The notes below the pieces were generated by a model. It had not been told where the DNA came from and did not search any database. It saw only the letters and a program-made list of their open reading frames with translations. The translations under genes were made by a program, and so were the position numbers. A DNA stretch of 64,000 bases from JACVRW01 sp963728155 (lineage in GTDB: Bacteria > Actinomycetota > Thermoleophilia > Solirubrobacterales > Thermoleophilaceae): contig CAVSJF010000024.1 in assembly GCA_963728155.1 (NCBI GenBank), forward strand, positions 47,650-111,649, in the 5' to 3' direction. Positions 37,492-45,900 of this stretch are shown in pieces (within the stretch, counting starts at the first letter, position 1; each line of letters starts with the position of its first letter).

Positions 37492-37842
37492 TCAGGCGCT
37501 CTTCTTGTCGAGCCGCTGCAGCAGCTCGTGGGCGGCGAGCTCCACCGCCTTGTGGCGCCACTCCGCGGCCCGGTACTGACAGGCGATCAGGCCGCTGCGG
37601 TGGATGCGCCGGAAATCCCCGTAGACGAAGCCGTAGCGCGCCTTGGTTTCGTCCGTGGCCCCCTCGGTGAGCCCGAGGTGCCATTCGGCGTACTCGTTCC
37701 AGGAGTTGGTGTCGAGGAAGGCGTTCTCGGCCTCGGCGCCGGGCTGGACGTCGCCCCAGTCGCTGTCGAGCACGTACTGGCGGGCGTCGATGAGCTGCCG
37801 GGCGTGCGCCACGGCCTTGTCGTTGAGTGCATAGGAGGCCAC
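37492..37842 (-). CDS. Conserved actinobacterial hypothetical protein
   Basis: A 116-residue soluble protein: YALNDKAVAHARQLIDARQY, then VLDSDWGDVQPG, SWNEYAEWHLGL and YGFVYGDFRRIHRSGLIACQ. The high Trp/Tyr content and even pattern point to a well-folded domain. I recall similar sequences in many actinobacteria without a function. The stop nearly abuts the start of the LLM-type gene, so the two are probably co-transcribed. No membrane segment or signal peptide is seen. Confidence 0.7.
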   Translation of the reverse strand: MASYALNDKAVAHARQLIDARQYVLDSDWGDVQPGAEAENAFLDTNSWNEYAEWHLGLTEGATDETKARYGFVYGDFRRIHRSGLIACQYRAAEWRHKAVELAAHELLQRLDKKSA

Positions 37843-37861
37843 GGGCGCATTGTGCCCGAGC

Positions 37862-38254
37862 TCAGTCGCCCAGAGCGCTCGGGTCCGCCGGTACGTCGAC
37901 GGCGTGCTCGCGCAGCGCGGCCAGCGGCACGCTCTCGAGGGCCCGTTCGTGGGTCGAGGCCAGCACCACCCAGGCCGCCGCTCCGTCGTGGTGGGCCCGC
38001 AGCCAGTTGACCGCGGTCACGCACCAGCGGTCGCCCGGTCGGAGGCCGGGGAAGCGGTACTGGGGCATCGGGGTGGTGAGGTCGTTGCCGATGCGGCGCT
38101 GGTGCTCGAGGAACTCGGCGGTCACCACCGCGCAGATCGTGTGGCTTCCGCGATCCTCAGGACCGGTGCGGCAGCACCCGTCGCGAAAGAAACCGGTGAG
38201 CGGCTCGACGCCGCAGGCCTCGAGCTCGCCACCCAACACGTTGCGCTCGGTCAC
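37862..38254 (-). CDS. DUF2237 family protein
   Basis: A 130-residue protein with the DUF2237 pattern: TERNVLGGELEACGVEPLTG, FFRDGCCRTGPEDRGSHTIC, LEHQRRIGNDLTTPMPQYRF and PGLRPGDRWCVTAVNWLRAH. The GCC and invariant Cys/His residues suggest a metal or redox site. No function is assigned to the family. GTG 38252-38254 starts it. It is divergent from the channel gene with a gap of about 70 bases. Confidence 0.9.
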   Translation of the reverse strand: MTERNVLGGELEACGVEPLTGFFRDGCCRTGPEDRGSHTICAVVTAEFLEHQRRIGNDLTTPMPQYRFPGLRPGDRWCVTAVNWLRAHHDGAAAWVVLASTHERALESVPLAALREHAVDVPADPSALGD

Positions 38255-38323
38255 GGCGGAAGTATCGCCGCTCGGCCCCCTCCGCGAACGGGCAGCGACC
38301 GGCACGGGGGCTAACTTGGCGCC

Positions 38324-38983
38324 GTGCTGCGCACCATCCAGCGACAGCCCTCGGCCGTCCTCCTGATCGCTCAGCTGGGAGCGGTGCTGCTCTACCCGTT
38401 CATGGAGGGCAACGCCGTGGGCCGAGCGCTGTTCAGCGTCTTCGGCATCGCCATCCTCGGCCTCGTCGTGCTGGCCGTGCGCAGCTCGACGGCCTCCACC
38501 TGGTTCGGCGTGCTGCTCGGCGCCCCGGCCACCGTCCTCCTGCTGATCCAGGCCGTGACCGGCGAGGACACGCTCCTCCCCTATTCCTCGGCGCTCGAGG
38601 CGGTTCTTTACTTCTACGCCGCGACCGCGCTGATCGGCTACATGATCGCCGACCACGAGATCACCCGCGACGAGCTGTGGGCGGTGGGCGCGACCTTCAC
38701 GCTCGTGGCCTGGGCGTTCGCCTACCTCTACATCGTGTGCCAGGCCATCGCGCCGCAAAGCTTCACCGCGGCCATCGACCCCGAGGCCGAGCGCACCTGG
38801 ATGGAGCTGCTGTTCCTGAGCTTCACGACCCTCACCAGCACCGGCCTGAGCGACGTCACGCCGGTCAAGCCCTTCGCGCGCAGCCTGGTGATGATGGAGC
38901 AGCTGGCCGGCCTGGCGTACGTGGCGATGGTCGTGTCCCGCCTCGTGGGCCTGATGGTGATGCGACGGGCCGACACCGGCTGA
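38324..38983 (+). CDS. Ion-channel-like membrane protein with a non-canonical pore filter
   Basis: A 219-residue protein with about five hydrophobic segments, then a re-entrant pore segment and a last helix. The pore region is LLFLSFTTLTSTGLSDVTPV followed by KPFARSLVMMEQLAGLAYVA. The layout (S5-P-S6, with the filter before DxTP and the post-pore Met-Glu-Gln-Leu-x-Gly) is that of two-TM K+ channels. The filter, however, reads STGLSD where TVGYGD is normal. It has no C-terminal RCK domain. Selectivity is therefore uncertain. It lies 30 bases before the ArsR operator region. Confidence 0.72.
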   Translation: MLRTIQRQPSAVLLIAQLGAVLLYPFMEGNAVGRALFSVFGIAILGLVVLAVRSSTASTWFGVLLGAPATVLLLIQAVTGEDTLLPYSSALEAVLYFYAATALIGYMIADHEITRDELWAVGATFTLVAWAFAYLYIVCQAIAPQSFTAAIDPEAERTWMELLFLSFTTLTSTGLSDVTPVKPFARSLVMMEQLAGLAYVAMVVSRLVGLMVMRRADTG

Positions 38984-39026
38984 CCGTGGTTCGCAGGGTC
39001 GTGCTACACTGAACCAAGTGGTTCAG
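38980..39026 (+). promoter_or_regulatory. ArsR promoter with palindromic operator over the start codon
   Basis: CTGAACCA-AG-TGGTTCAG (39009-39026) is a perfect 8-base inverted repeat with a 2-base spacer. It covers the GTG start (39018-39020). TACACT at 39005-39010 is a likely -10 box and CTGACC at 38980-38985 a likely -35 box (spacer 19). Transcription would begin about at the GTG, giving a leaderless message, and a bound repressor would block it: autoregulation. Confidence 0.65.
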
Positions 39027-39359
39027 TATCAACAGATCGACCGGACCTTCGCCTCGCTCGCCGATCCGACCCGCCGGGCCGTGCTGGAACGCCTCGGCCG
39101 CGGCAGCGCGACCATCAGCGAGCTGGCGGAGCCCTTCGGGATCTCGCTCACCGGAATGAAGAAGCACGTGCGCGTGCTCGAGGCCGCCGGGCTCGTGACC
39201 ACCGAGAAGGTGGGACGGGCGCGCCAGTGCAGCCTCGGGCCGCGTCGCCTCGAGGATGTGCAGGAGTGGGTGGAGATGTACCGGCGGATGCTGGACGAGC
39301 GCCTCGACAGATTCGGGGAGCTGATCCAACGACAGAAGGAGCAGGGCCATGAACAGTGA
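39018..39359 (+). CDS. ArsR-family winged-helix regulator
   Basis: A 113-residue repressor with the ArsR pattern FASLADPTRRAVLERLGRGS, ATISELAEPFGISLTGMKKH (recognition helix) and VRVLEAAGLVTTEKVGRARQ. It lacks the ELCVCDL-type cysteine metal site, so it is not a classic metal sensor. This subgroup is typically paired with AHSA1 (SRPBCC) proteins, as here: the downstream gene starts 11 bases before this gene ends. A perfect palindrome overlapping the GTG start argues for autoregulation. Confidence 0.93.
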   Translation: MVQYQQIDRTFASLADPTRRAVLERLGRGSATISELAEPFGISLTGMKKHVRVLEAAGLVTTEKVGRARQCSLGPRRLEDVQEWVEMYRRMLDERLDRFGELIQRQKEQGHEQ

Positions 39360-39846
39360 CCAAAAGCAGGCGCGGACCGCCACCGTCACCACCCCCGGCG
39401 ACCGCGAAATCCACATCGAGCGCGAGTTCGACGCGCCGCGAGATCAGGTGTTCGCGGCCTTCATGAACCCGGAGCTCATCCCCGAGTGGTGGGGGCCCCA
39501 CGGGACGACGACGACCGTCGACCGGATGGAGCCGGAGACCGGCGGCAGCTGGCGCTTCGTGATCAAGAGCGAGGACGGCAGCGAGACCGGGTTCCGCGGG
39601 ACCTACCGCGAGGTCACGGCGCCGGAGCGCGTGGTGCAGACCTTCGAGTGGGAGGGCATGCCGGGCCACGTGTCGGTGGACACCGCGGAGTTCATCGATC
39701 TCGGCGACCGCACCCGGGTCGTCGCCACGTCGTTGTTCCACACCGGCGAGGAGCGCGACGGCATGATCGCGTCGGGCATGGAGGGCGGCCTCAACGACAC
39801 CTACGCCCGCTTCGACGCCGTCCTCGAGCGCCTGGCCTCGGATTGA
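39349..39846 (+). CDS. SRPBCC/AHSA1-domain protein
   Basis: A 165-residue protein of the START/Bet v1-like fold. AHSA1 landmarks: IEREFDAPRDQVFAAFMNPE, LIPEWWGPHGTTTTVDRMEP and GGSWRFVIKSEDGSETGFRG. The fold forms a hydrophobic pocket for an unknown ligand. It overlaps the end of the ArsR gene and must be part of the same transcript. ArsR/AHSA1 pairs are common in actinobacteria; the ligand and physiological role are not established. Confidence 0.92.
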   Translation: MNSDQKQARTATVTTPGDREIHIEREFDAPRDQVFAAFMNPELIPEWWGPHGTTTTVDRMEPETGGSWRFVIKSEDGSETGFRGTYREVTAPERVVQTFEWEGMPGHVSVDTAEFIDLGDRTRVVATSLFHTGEERDGMIASGMEGGLNDTYARFDAVLERLASD

Positions 39847-39891
39847 CCGGCATGGGGCGCCGCCGTCCCCGGCGGCGCCCCCCGTCCGGTA

Positions 39892-40264
39892 TCAGTCGCG
39901 CTCGACCACCCGGAAGCGGTTGCCGTCCGGGTCGCGGAAGGTGAACATCGGTGGCACGTAGTCGCCCATGCGAATGACCTCGGCGTCGGCGTCCACCCCC
40001 GCCGCCAGCAGGGCGGCGTGGTCCGCGTCCGCGTCACGGGTGGCGAAGCTCACCTCCGTGTCCCCCGGGCCCGGCGCCCTGAGCGGGCACGAGCGCGATG
40101 GTCGTGTCGGCGCCGGGCGGCGCGACCTCGAGCCAGCGCTGGCCTTCGGCGAACTCCCCGTCGATGCGCGTCTCGAACCCGAGCGTCTCCACGAAGAACT
40201 CGAGCGCGCTGTCCTGATCGCTCACGGGCACGATCACGGTCCCGAGCCTGGTGATGGCCGTCAT
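39892..40264 (-). CDS. VOC-family protein, one frameshift
   Basis: A glyoxalase/bleomycin-resistance-fold protein of about 124 residues. The first half reads ITRLGTVIVPVSDQDSALEF, FVETLGFETRIDGEF and WLEVAPPGADTTIALVPAQG. Near 40080 the frame must shift to TEVSFATRDADADHAALLAA, then GDYVPPMFTFRDPDGNRFRV and a stop at 39892-39894. Motif order and length are normal for the family. ATG 40262-40264 overlaps the stop of the DUF4287/SRPBCC gene (ATGA), so the two are co-translated. It is convergent with the AHSA1 gene. Confidence 0.82.
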
Positions 40265-40923
40265 CCCTCCAGCACCTCCTTCAGCGTCCCGACCCGCTCG
40301 CGCCAGTAGGCCTTCATCCGCTCGGCCTCCTCGGCATCGGGCAGGCGCTCGTGCGACAAGCGAGGCGACGCTCCTGCGCTCCGTCCTTGGCATCGAAGCC
40401 GACGATCACGCGCGTGCGGCCGTCGCCCCAGTCGAATCGGGCCGACCTCGGCCTCGTCGCCGTACGCTCGCTGAGCTCGCCGTCGGGAAGCCAGCGGCGG
40501 CGCAGCGACTCGTCGGTGAACGCGTCGTAGAGGCGCTCGACGGGCACGGCCACGGTCTTCGAGGCGGTCACGGCGAAGCCGTCGAGCGTTCTCGCCCACG
40601 GCACGCATGCCGCGGGCGCGCTCGTAGCTGACCGTGATCGACTGGGCGTTCCATCCGCCCACCTCGTGCTCGGCGGTGAGCCACTTCACGATCTCGGGAT
40701 GCGAGTGCTCGGTGCCGCCCCACTCGTCGAGCAGGTCGAACCAGTGCTCCCAGCCGTGGCCGGTGCGGTTGACGATCGCCTCCTCGGAGATGGTCATGAC
40801 CGGCCGCTCCCCGGGCTTCGGTTCCTCGGCCGCCAGCAGGGTGGCGCGGGCGGCGGTGTAGCTCTCGCCCGTCTTCTCCATCCGCGTGCGAACGAGGCGC
40901 TTGAATGATCTCTGCCTGGTCAT
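40261..40923 (-). CDS. DUF4287 plus SRPBCC-domain protein, two frameshifts
   Basis: A protein of about 220 residues. The N-terminal DUF4287-like part has RTRMEKTGESYTAARATLLA, and a helical module follows (HGWEHWFDLLDEWGGTEHSH, VKWLTAEHEVGGWNAQSITV). The C-terminal SRPBCC part needs shifts near 40600 and 40385: RLDGFAVTASKTVAVPVERL, YDAFTDESLRRRWLPDGEL, then LSHERLPDAEEAERMKAYWR. ATG 40921-40923 follows GAGGAG. This domain combination occurs in actinobacteria next to ArsR/AHSA1 genes, and here it faces such a pair head-on. The function is unknown. Confidence 0.75.
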   Translation of the reverse strand: MTRQRSFKRLVRTRMEKTGESYTAARATLLAAEEPKPGERPVMTISEEAIVNRTGHGWEHWFDLLDEWGGTEHSHPEIVKWLTAEHEVGGWNAQSITVSYERARGMRAVGENARRLRRDRLEDRGRARRAPLRRVHRRVAAPPLASRRRAQRAYGDEAEVGPIRLGRRPHARDRRLRCQGRSAGASPRLSHERLPDAEEAERMKAYWRERVGTLKEVLEG

Positions 40924-41120
40924 CAGGTGCTCCTCTCGGAAGGCGGCGACCCCGCAACTCACGCTCACGGCGCCCCGCCGGAAAGGGCAGCTCGACCGGC
41001 GTCCCGAAGGCTCGAGCCCCCTTTGCCTCCGCGGAGCCGGCGGCGTGAGCGCCGGAATCGGAGGTTCGGCGCGGGACCGCGCCGCCCGGCAAAAATATCA
41101 CGCCGATACCCTCCTCTCCA

Positions 41121-41417
41121 GTGGGTGTACTAGCCATGCTCGAGCTGGACGGAGACACGGCCGCTCTGCTCGAGGCGGCCGAGAAGCTGGAGGACCTTCT
41201 GCCCGTTCCCGAAGGCCTGCAGCTACGGATCGTCGCCCCCACCGAAGACGGGATCGTGCTCTTCCAGCTGTGGGAGTCGGCCGAGGCGCGGCTGCGCAAC
41301 GCCGACCATCCGGGCCACGCCGACGCACTGGCCGCCAGCGGAATGACCTCGATCGTGCGTGACACTCGCGGGCGGGCCTTCGAGAGCGCCGAACTGACGC
41401 TGATGGACGGGCGGTGA
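41121..41417 (+). CDS. Hypothetical protein, small alpha/beta fold
   Basis: A protein of up to 98 residues; ATG 41136 (LELDGDTAALLEAAEKLED) is the likelier start than GTG 41121. It continues QLRIVAPTEDGIVLFQLWES, AEARLRNADHPGHADALAAS and ESAELTLMDG. The strand-helix-strand-helix-strand pattern suggests a ferredoxin-like (dimeric alpha-beta barrel) fold, as in monooxygenase-type small proteins, but no family is recognised. The gene abuts the convergent acetyltransferase gene. Confidence 0.6.
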   Translation: MGVLAMLELDGDTAALLEAAEKLEDLLPVPEGLQLRIVAPTEDGIVLFQLWESAEARLRNADHPGHADALAASGMTSIVRDTRGRAFESAELTLMDGR

Positions 41418-41418
41418 G

Positions 41419-41874
41419 TCAGCGCAGCGGCAGGCGCAGCAGCACCTCGCCGTCGAACACGATGTCGCCGGTCCGCTCGAAGCCGTAGCGCTCGTAGAAG
41501 GCGATCGGGCTGCCGGGGCCCTGGCCCGCGCTCGTGCTGAGCACCTCGACTCCGGGACGGTCGCGGAAGTACTCGACGATCAGGTCGAGCGTCGCCGTCC
41601 CGTACCCCTGCCCCTGGTGGCGCTCGTCGATCAGCAGCTTCCACAGGTAGTGCGGTATGTAGCCGGGACCGCCGACCTCGTCGCTGATCATCACGAACCC
41701 GACCGGTGTATCGCCGGCGTAGACCGCCCAGTAGAGGGCGCGACCGTCCGGCTCCTCGGCCGCTTCGCGCAGCGAGTCGGCGACGTCGCTGACGAAGTTC
41801 CCCTGTTGTGGCGAGACCCGCAGGGCTTCGACCGCGCGACGGTTCGAGTCGTTGAGCGGCCGAAGCGAGACCAC
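41419..41874 (-). CDS. GNAT-family N-acetyltransferase
   Basis: A 151-residue GNAT protein. Motif A, for acetyl-CoA, is WKLLIDERHQGQGYGTATLD (Q/R-x-x-G-x-G/A). Preceding strands carry YWAVYAGDTPVGFVMISDE, and the C-terminal part has SPIAFYERYGFERTGD. The substrate is unknown; such small enzymes acetylate polyamines, amino sugars or aminoglycosides. It is divergent from the DUF2855 gene with a 16-base gap. Confidence 0.9.
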   Translation of the reverse strand: MVSLRPLNDSNRRAVEALRVSPQQGNFVSDVADSLREAAEEPDGRALYWAVYAGDTPVGFVMISDEVGGPGYIPHYLWKLLIDERHQGQGYGTATLDLIVEYFRDRPGVEVLSTSAGQGPGSPIAFYERYGFERTGDIVFDGEVLLRLPLR

Positions 41875-41890
41875 GCCTAGTGTCTAGCCG

Positions 41891-42961
41891 ATGGCCGACC
41901 TCCTTGTAAAGCGCAGCGAACTGCGCGAGTCCCGTATCGCCGAGTCCGACCCGCCCGAGGTCGCGTCCGGCCAGGCGCTCCTGCGGGTTGAGACCTTCGG
42001 GCTTACCGCCAACAACGTGACCTACGCCGTCTTCGGCGAGGCGATGTCCTACTGGAACTTCTTCCCCGCCGAGGAGGGCTGGGGACGGGTGCCGATGTGG
42101 GGCTTCGCCTCCGTTGAGCAGAGCGAGACCGCGGGGCTCGAGCCCGGCGCGCGGGTGTACGGCTACCTGCCCCCGTCCTCGCACCTCGTCGTCACGCCCG
42201 CGGGCGCCGGCGCGCACGGGTTCGACGACGGGGCGCCCCATCGTGCCTCGCTCCCCTCGGTGTACCAGCGCTATCTGGCGACCGATTCCGACCCGTTCTA
42301 CAGCGCGGACACCGAGGCTATCCAGATGCTGCTGCGCCCGCTGTTCTTCACCTCGTTCCTGATCGACGACCAGCTCGCCGACGATGGCCTGGCCGAACGC
42401 GGGCCGGTCCTCATCTCGAGCGCGTCAAGCAAGACCGCCATAGCCGCGGCGTTCCTGCTGGCGCGGCGCGACGGAGTCGAGTGCGTGGGGCTCACCTCGC
42501 CTCGCAACGCCGAGTTCGTCGAGGGTCTGGGGATCTACGGACGCACCGTCACCTACGACGCGATCGACTCGCTGGAGCACGGGCCCGCCACTTTCGTCGA
42601 CGTGGCGGGCGACGGTGGGGTCCGCTTCGCCGTGCACTCCCACTTCGGTGACGAGCTGCTGCACAGCATGGCCGTCGGGGCGACGCACTGGGAGGGCTTC
42701 GGCGCCGGCTCAGAAGAGCTGCCCGGGCCGGCCCCGGCCCTCTTCTTCGCGCCCGATCGAGTGACCAAGCGCAGCGGCGACTGGGGCGGCGCGGAGCTCA
42801 ACGCGAGGGTCGCCGACGCCTGGCACCCCTTCTGCGCGTGGGCCGGCGGCTGGCTCGAGGTGTTACGCGGCCACCGCATGGAGGCGGTTCAGAGCGCCTG
42901 GCTGGACGTGCTCGAGGGCCGGGTCCGCCCCCACGCGGCCCACGTGCTCGAGCTGGCGTGA
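41891..42961 (+). CDS. DUF2855 family protein (MDR-like)
   Basis: A 356-residue protein of DUF2855, distantly related to medium-chain dehydrogenases. Landmarks are LLRVETFGLTANNVTYAVFG, EGWGRVPMWGFASVEQSETA, PVLISSASSKTAIAAAFLLA and CVGLTSPRNAEFVEGLGIYG. A Rossmann-type segment is visible, but the usual GxGxxG is replaced by SSASSKT. No catalytic zinc ligands are seen. An oxidoreductase or reductase-like role is assumed for the family without proof. Confidence 0.88.
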   Translation: MADLLVKRSELRESRIAESDPPEVASGQALLRVETFGLTANNVTYAVFGEAMSYWNFFPAEEGWGRVPMWGFASVEQSETAGLEPGARVYGYLPPSSHLVVTPAGAGAHGFDDGAPHRASLPSVYQRYLATDSDPFYSADTEAIQMLLRPLFFTSFLIDDQLADDGLAERGPVLISSASSKTAIAAAFLLARRDGVECVGLTSPRNAEFVEGLGIYGRTVTYDAIDSLEHGPATFVDVAGDGGVRFAVHSHFGDELLHSMAVGATHWEGFGAGSEELPGPAPALFFAPDRVTKRSGDWGGAELNARVADAWHPFCAWAGGWLEVLRGHRMEAVQSAWLDVLEGRVRPHAAHVLELA

Positions 42962-42997
42962 GGGTCACCTTTCGGTCGGTGAAGATCGCGCGCCCGA

Positions 42998-43566
42998 TCA
43001 TGAACATGCCTCTTGAGGCATGGCGAAGTCGCCGAGGTGCGCCTGCTCGGCGACCGGCCCCATGGGCCCCGGGTCGACCCCGCGGACGCTCGCCCGGGTG
43101 CTTGTGACCACCCACACGGACAGCGGGTTGGCGATGAACCGCTGCCCATTCGGCGCCACCCCGACCAGGCGTACGCGGCCGGCGCGCAGCGCGGTGCCGG
43201 CGACGCGCGACATCACGTCCAGCGCCGGACGCGAGCGCCAGGCACGCGCGGGCACGACTGAGCACACCCGGTTGAATACGCGCGTGACGGGCGTCGACCC
43301 AACCTCGACCGTCCACTCCACCTCGCCGTAGCCGGCGCTGACCCGAAAGGCGCTCGGCCCGGTCCAGTCGAGGCACCGGGATCGCGGTGCCAGACCGCCC
43401 GATAGCCCGGACCGATCGAGGACGCGGGGAAACGACGCAGGCCGAGGATGTGCCCCGAGCGGAAGGGAAGGCCCATGACCCCGTAGCCGAGAAACCGGTC
43501 CCCGGAGCCCGGCGGGAGCTCCGCGTGTCGCTCGAGTTCCGCGGCGATGTCGCCCGCTTCGCGCAC
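42998..43566 (-). CDS. Conserved hypothetical protein, frameshift with apparent internal loss
   Basis: An actinobacterial-type hypothetical protein. The N-terminal part reads MREAGDIAAELERHAELPPG, FLGYGVMGLPFRSGHILGLR and GPGYRAVWHRDP. In another frame it continues DWTGPSAFRVSAGYGEVEW, VFNRVCSVVPARAWRSRP and NGQRFIANPLSVWVVTSTRA. From memory, relatives carry about 25 residues between VWHRDP and DWTGP, so a short piece around 43390 seems deleted as well as frame-shifted. No function is known. Confidence 0.5.
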
Positions 43567-43589
43567 ATCGCAACTCTCTCACGCGGAGA

Positions 43590-45188
43590 TCAGCCCAATG
43601 CGGCTGCTTCGACGGAGGCCGACGGTTCGACGTCCGGGAGGCGCACCATGCGCAACGAGTTGAAGAGCCCGAGGAGGCCCGCGAGGATCGGCACGAGTAG
43701 CGCCACCTGAAGGGCGAGGTTCGTCGCGTCGCTGTTGATGTCGAGGATCTCTTCCCGCACGGCCGGGGGCTCGTCGGCGAGCAGTTCGTCGAGCTGTGTG
43801 TTGCTCACGACCTGCGCGTCGTCCTCCAGCGTCTCTGCGATCTGCTGCTGCTGTGCGGACGGAATGTCGGGGCTGGCGTTCGTCATATTGGTGAATGCCA
43901 GCGAGAGGGTCGCAAGCAGGATGCCGCCGGCCATCGCGAGGCCAAAAGACAGCCCAAACGACCCCGACGCCGAGTTCACCCCGGCCGCCTCGCTGACACG
44001 TTCCTCATCGATCGGGGCGAGCGTGTAGTTGTTGAGCTGGGACACCAGCAGGCCGAGCCCCGCTCCGGCGATCACCAGCGGGATGAGGAGGTACCAGCCG
44101 GAGTCCGCCTCGGGCACGAGCGGAACGATCAGCGCGATGCCCAGCGTGCTCAGCGCGAACCCGGACCGGATGATGTTGGAGGGGCGCCGGCCACCGGACC
44201 TGCGGCCGGCGAGGATCGCCACTGCGAACATGGTCAGCGAGAGCGGGGCGATCGACAGGCCCGTCTCCAGGGCGTCGTATTCGAGCTTGATCTGCAGAAA
44301 GATCGGCAGCGCGATCATCGCCCCGCCGAGCGTGATGTTCTGCAGCATCTGCCCGGTGATCCCGACCCTGAAGTGCGGGAGCCGGAACAGCTCCGGATTG
44401 AGCAGCGTGGCGTCTCCGTCGCGATGGCGCCGCACGAGCCAGCGGGCCAGCGCCCAAAGCGCGAGCGCGCCGATCGCGATCAGCAGCACGACGTAGTCGC
44501 CGCCCTCCTGCCACACCAGGATGCCCAGCACCACGCCGCCCATCCCCAGCACGGACAGGACAGCTCCAACGGCGTCGATCTGGCGCGCTCCCGTGTACGG
44601 GACGTCCTTGACGAGCCCGATCTGCGACAGCACGACCGCGATGATCACGGCCTCCAGCAGGAAGCCGACGCGCCAGGACAGGTAGGTGGTGACGAAGCCG
44701 CCGAGGAGCGGGCCGACCGCGGCGGCGATCGCAGCCGCGGCTCCGACCAGCGCATACGTCTTCACCTGTGCAGCTCCCTCGAAGTTGCCATGGATGAGCG
44801 ACTGCATGGCCGGCAGCAACAGCGACGCGCCGAGGCCACCCACGATCGCCCACAGGACGATGATCGCCGCCAGGTTCTGGGCGACCGTCATCGCCAGAGC
44901 CCCCGTCGCATACGCCACGAGACCCACCACGTACGCCCGCTTGCGCCCGAACAGGTCGCCCACCTTGCTGCTGATCAGGATGAACGCAGCGGACACCAGG
45001 GCCTCGAGGGCGATCGCGCTCTGGACAGAGCTCACCGTCGTGTCGAGATCCCTGACCACCGCCGAGATCGACACGTTCATCAGCGACGTGTCGACAACGA
45101 GCACGAACATCGCCGCCGCCAGCAGGAGCGACAGCCGCGGGCTCCCCGCCTTCCCCGGTGGGGCGCCCGTGGTCGCTCCCTCAGTCAC
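43590..45188 (-). CDS. MFS efflux transporter, DHA2 (14-helix) type
   Basis: A 532-residue drug:H+ antiporter-type protein of the EmrB/QacA group. Helix 1 is LSLLLAAAMFVLVVDTSLMN. Motif A is SKVGDLFGRKRAYVVG and motif C is VGPLLGGFVTTYLSWRVGFL. Fourteen membrane helices are predicted from hydrophobicity. A long periplasmic-side loop before the last helix (PDIPSAQQQQIAETLEDD) is charged. It is one of three DHA2 pumps in this region. A DUF1269 gene lies 25 bases upstream on the same strand. Confidence 0.92.
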   Translation of the reverse strand: MTEGATTGAPPGKAGSPRLSLLLAAAMFVLVVDTSLMNVSISAVVRDLDTTVSSVQSAIALEALVSAAFILISSKVGDLFGRKRAYVVGLVAYATGALAMTVAQNLAAIIVLWAIVGGLGASLLLPAMQSLIHGNFEGAAQVKTYALVGAAAAIAAAVGPLLGGFVTTYLSWRVGFLLEAVIIAVVLSQIGLVKDVPYTGARQIDAVGAVLSVLGMGGVVLGILVWQEGGDYVVLLIAIGALALWALARWLVRRHRDGDATLLNPELFRLPHFRVGITGQMLQNITLGGAMIALPIFLQIKLEYDALETGLSIAPLSLTMFAVAILAGRRSGGRRPSNIIRSGFALSTLGIALIVPLVPEADSGWYLLIPLVIAGAGLGLLVSQLNNYTLAPIDEERVSEAAGVNSASGSFGLSFGLAMAGGILLATLSLAFTNMTNASPDIPSAQQQQIAETLEDDAQVVSNTQLDELLADEPPAVREEILDINSDATNLALQVALLVPILAGLLGLFNSLRMVRLPDVEPSASVEAAALG

Positions 45189-45213
45189 GCGCGGTCATAC
45201 GCCGGGTCTCGAC

Positions 45214-45711
45214 TCAGTCAGTTCGCGAGCCGGCGGCGGCGAGCGCATCGTTCAGCTCACCCTCGGCGTCGTTGCTGAGCGAGCTTTGGATGACATGGCC
45301 CTGCTCCTGGATGTTCGGCAGGATCTTGTCCGCGGTCATGCTTCGCACGAGCAGAATCAGCGCCGCGCTATTGGGGGTGAGCTTCTCACCGAGCTCCTTC
45401 ATGAAACGGTCGTCGACGCCGTAGTCGGCCATGGCGCCTCCGGCGGCTCCTGCGGCCGCGCCGACCGCCATGCCCAGCAGCGGCGCCAGGAAGATCAGGC
45501 CGATCAGCCCGCCCCACACCGCGCCGCCCGCCGCTCCGACCCCGGTGGCGCTGGTCGTTTGATGTAGCTTGACCTTCCCGTCGGCCTCCCGCGTGATCAC
45601 GACGGCGTCGTCGAGCGCGATGATCTTGCTTTTGACAGCCTCGGCGAGTCGGCCGCGCACGCGTTCGGCGGTGGCCTGGTCGGGATAGGCGATGGCGATC
45701 AGATCACTCAT
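45214..45711 (-). CDS. DUF1269 family membrane protein
   Basis: A 165-residue protein with DUF1269 features: SDLIAIAYPDQATAERVRGR, IIALDDAVVITREADGKVKL, then a Gly/Ala-rich hydrophobic hairpin (LIGLIFLAPLLGMAVGAAAG) and FMKELGEKLTPNSAALILLV. The hairpin resembles glycine-zipper membrane inserts. Family members are often induced by stress, and no molecular activity is known. It lies upstream of the DHA2 pump on the same strand and may be co-transcribed. Confidence 0.88.
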   Translation of the reverse strand: MSDLIAIAYPDQATAERVRGRLAEAVKSKIIALDDAVVITREADGKVKLHQTTSATGVGAAGGAVWGGLIGLIFLAPLLGMAVGAAAGAAGGAMADYGVDDRFMKELGEKLTPNSAALILLVRSMTADKILPNIQEQGHVIQSSLSNDAEGELNDALAAAGSRTD

Positions 45712-45900
45712 GTGTCCTCCTAGTCAGTTTTGCGAGTCACGACGTGGGCGCTGCCTCCGGTCAGGGGAAAACCGCCAGCGACCACAAGGCCATCGTGCCG
45801 GACCGCGCCTGTTTTACCTCATCCGGAAGGGGTGATACCCGGTCAGCGCCGTGGCATTGGGATGCTGATGCCGCCGGGTCGTCGGCGGACGATCTAGCGG

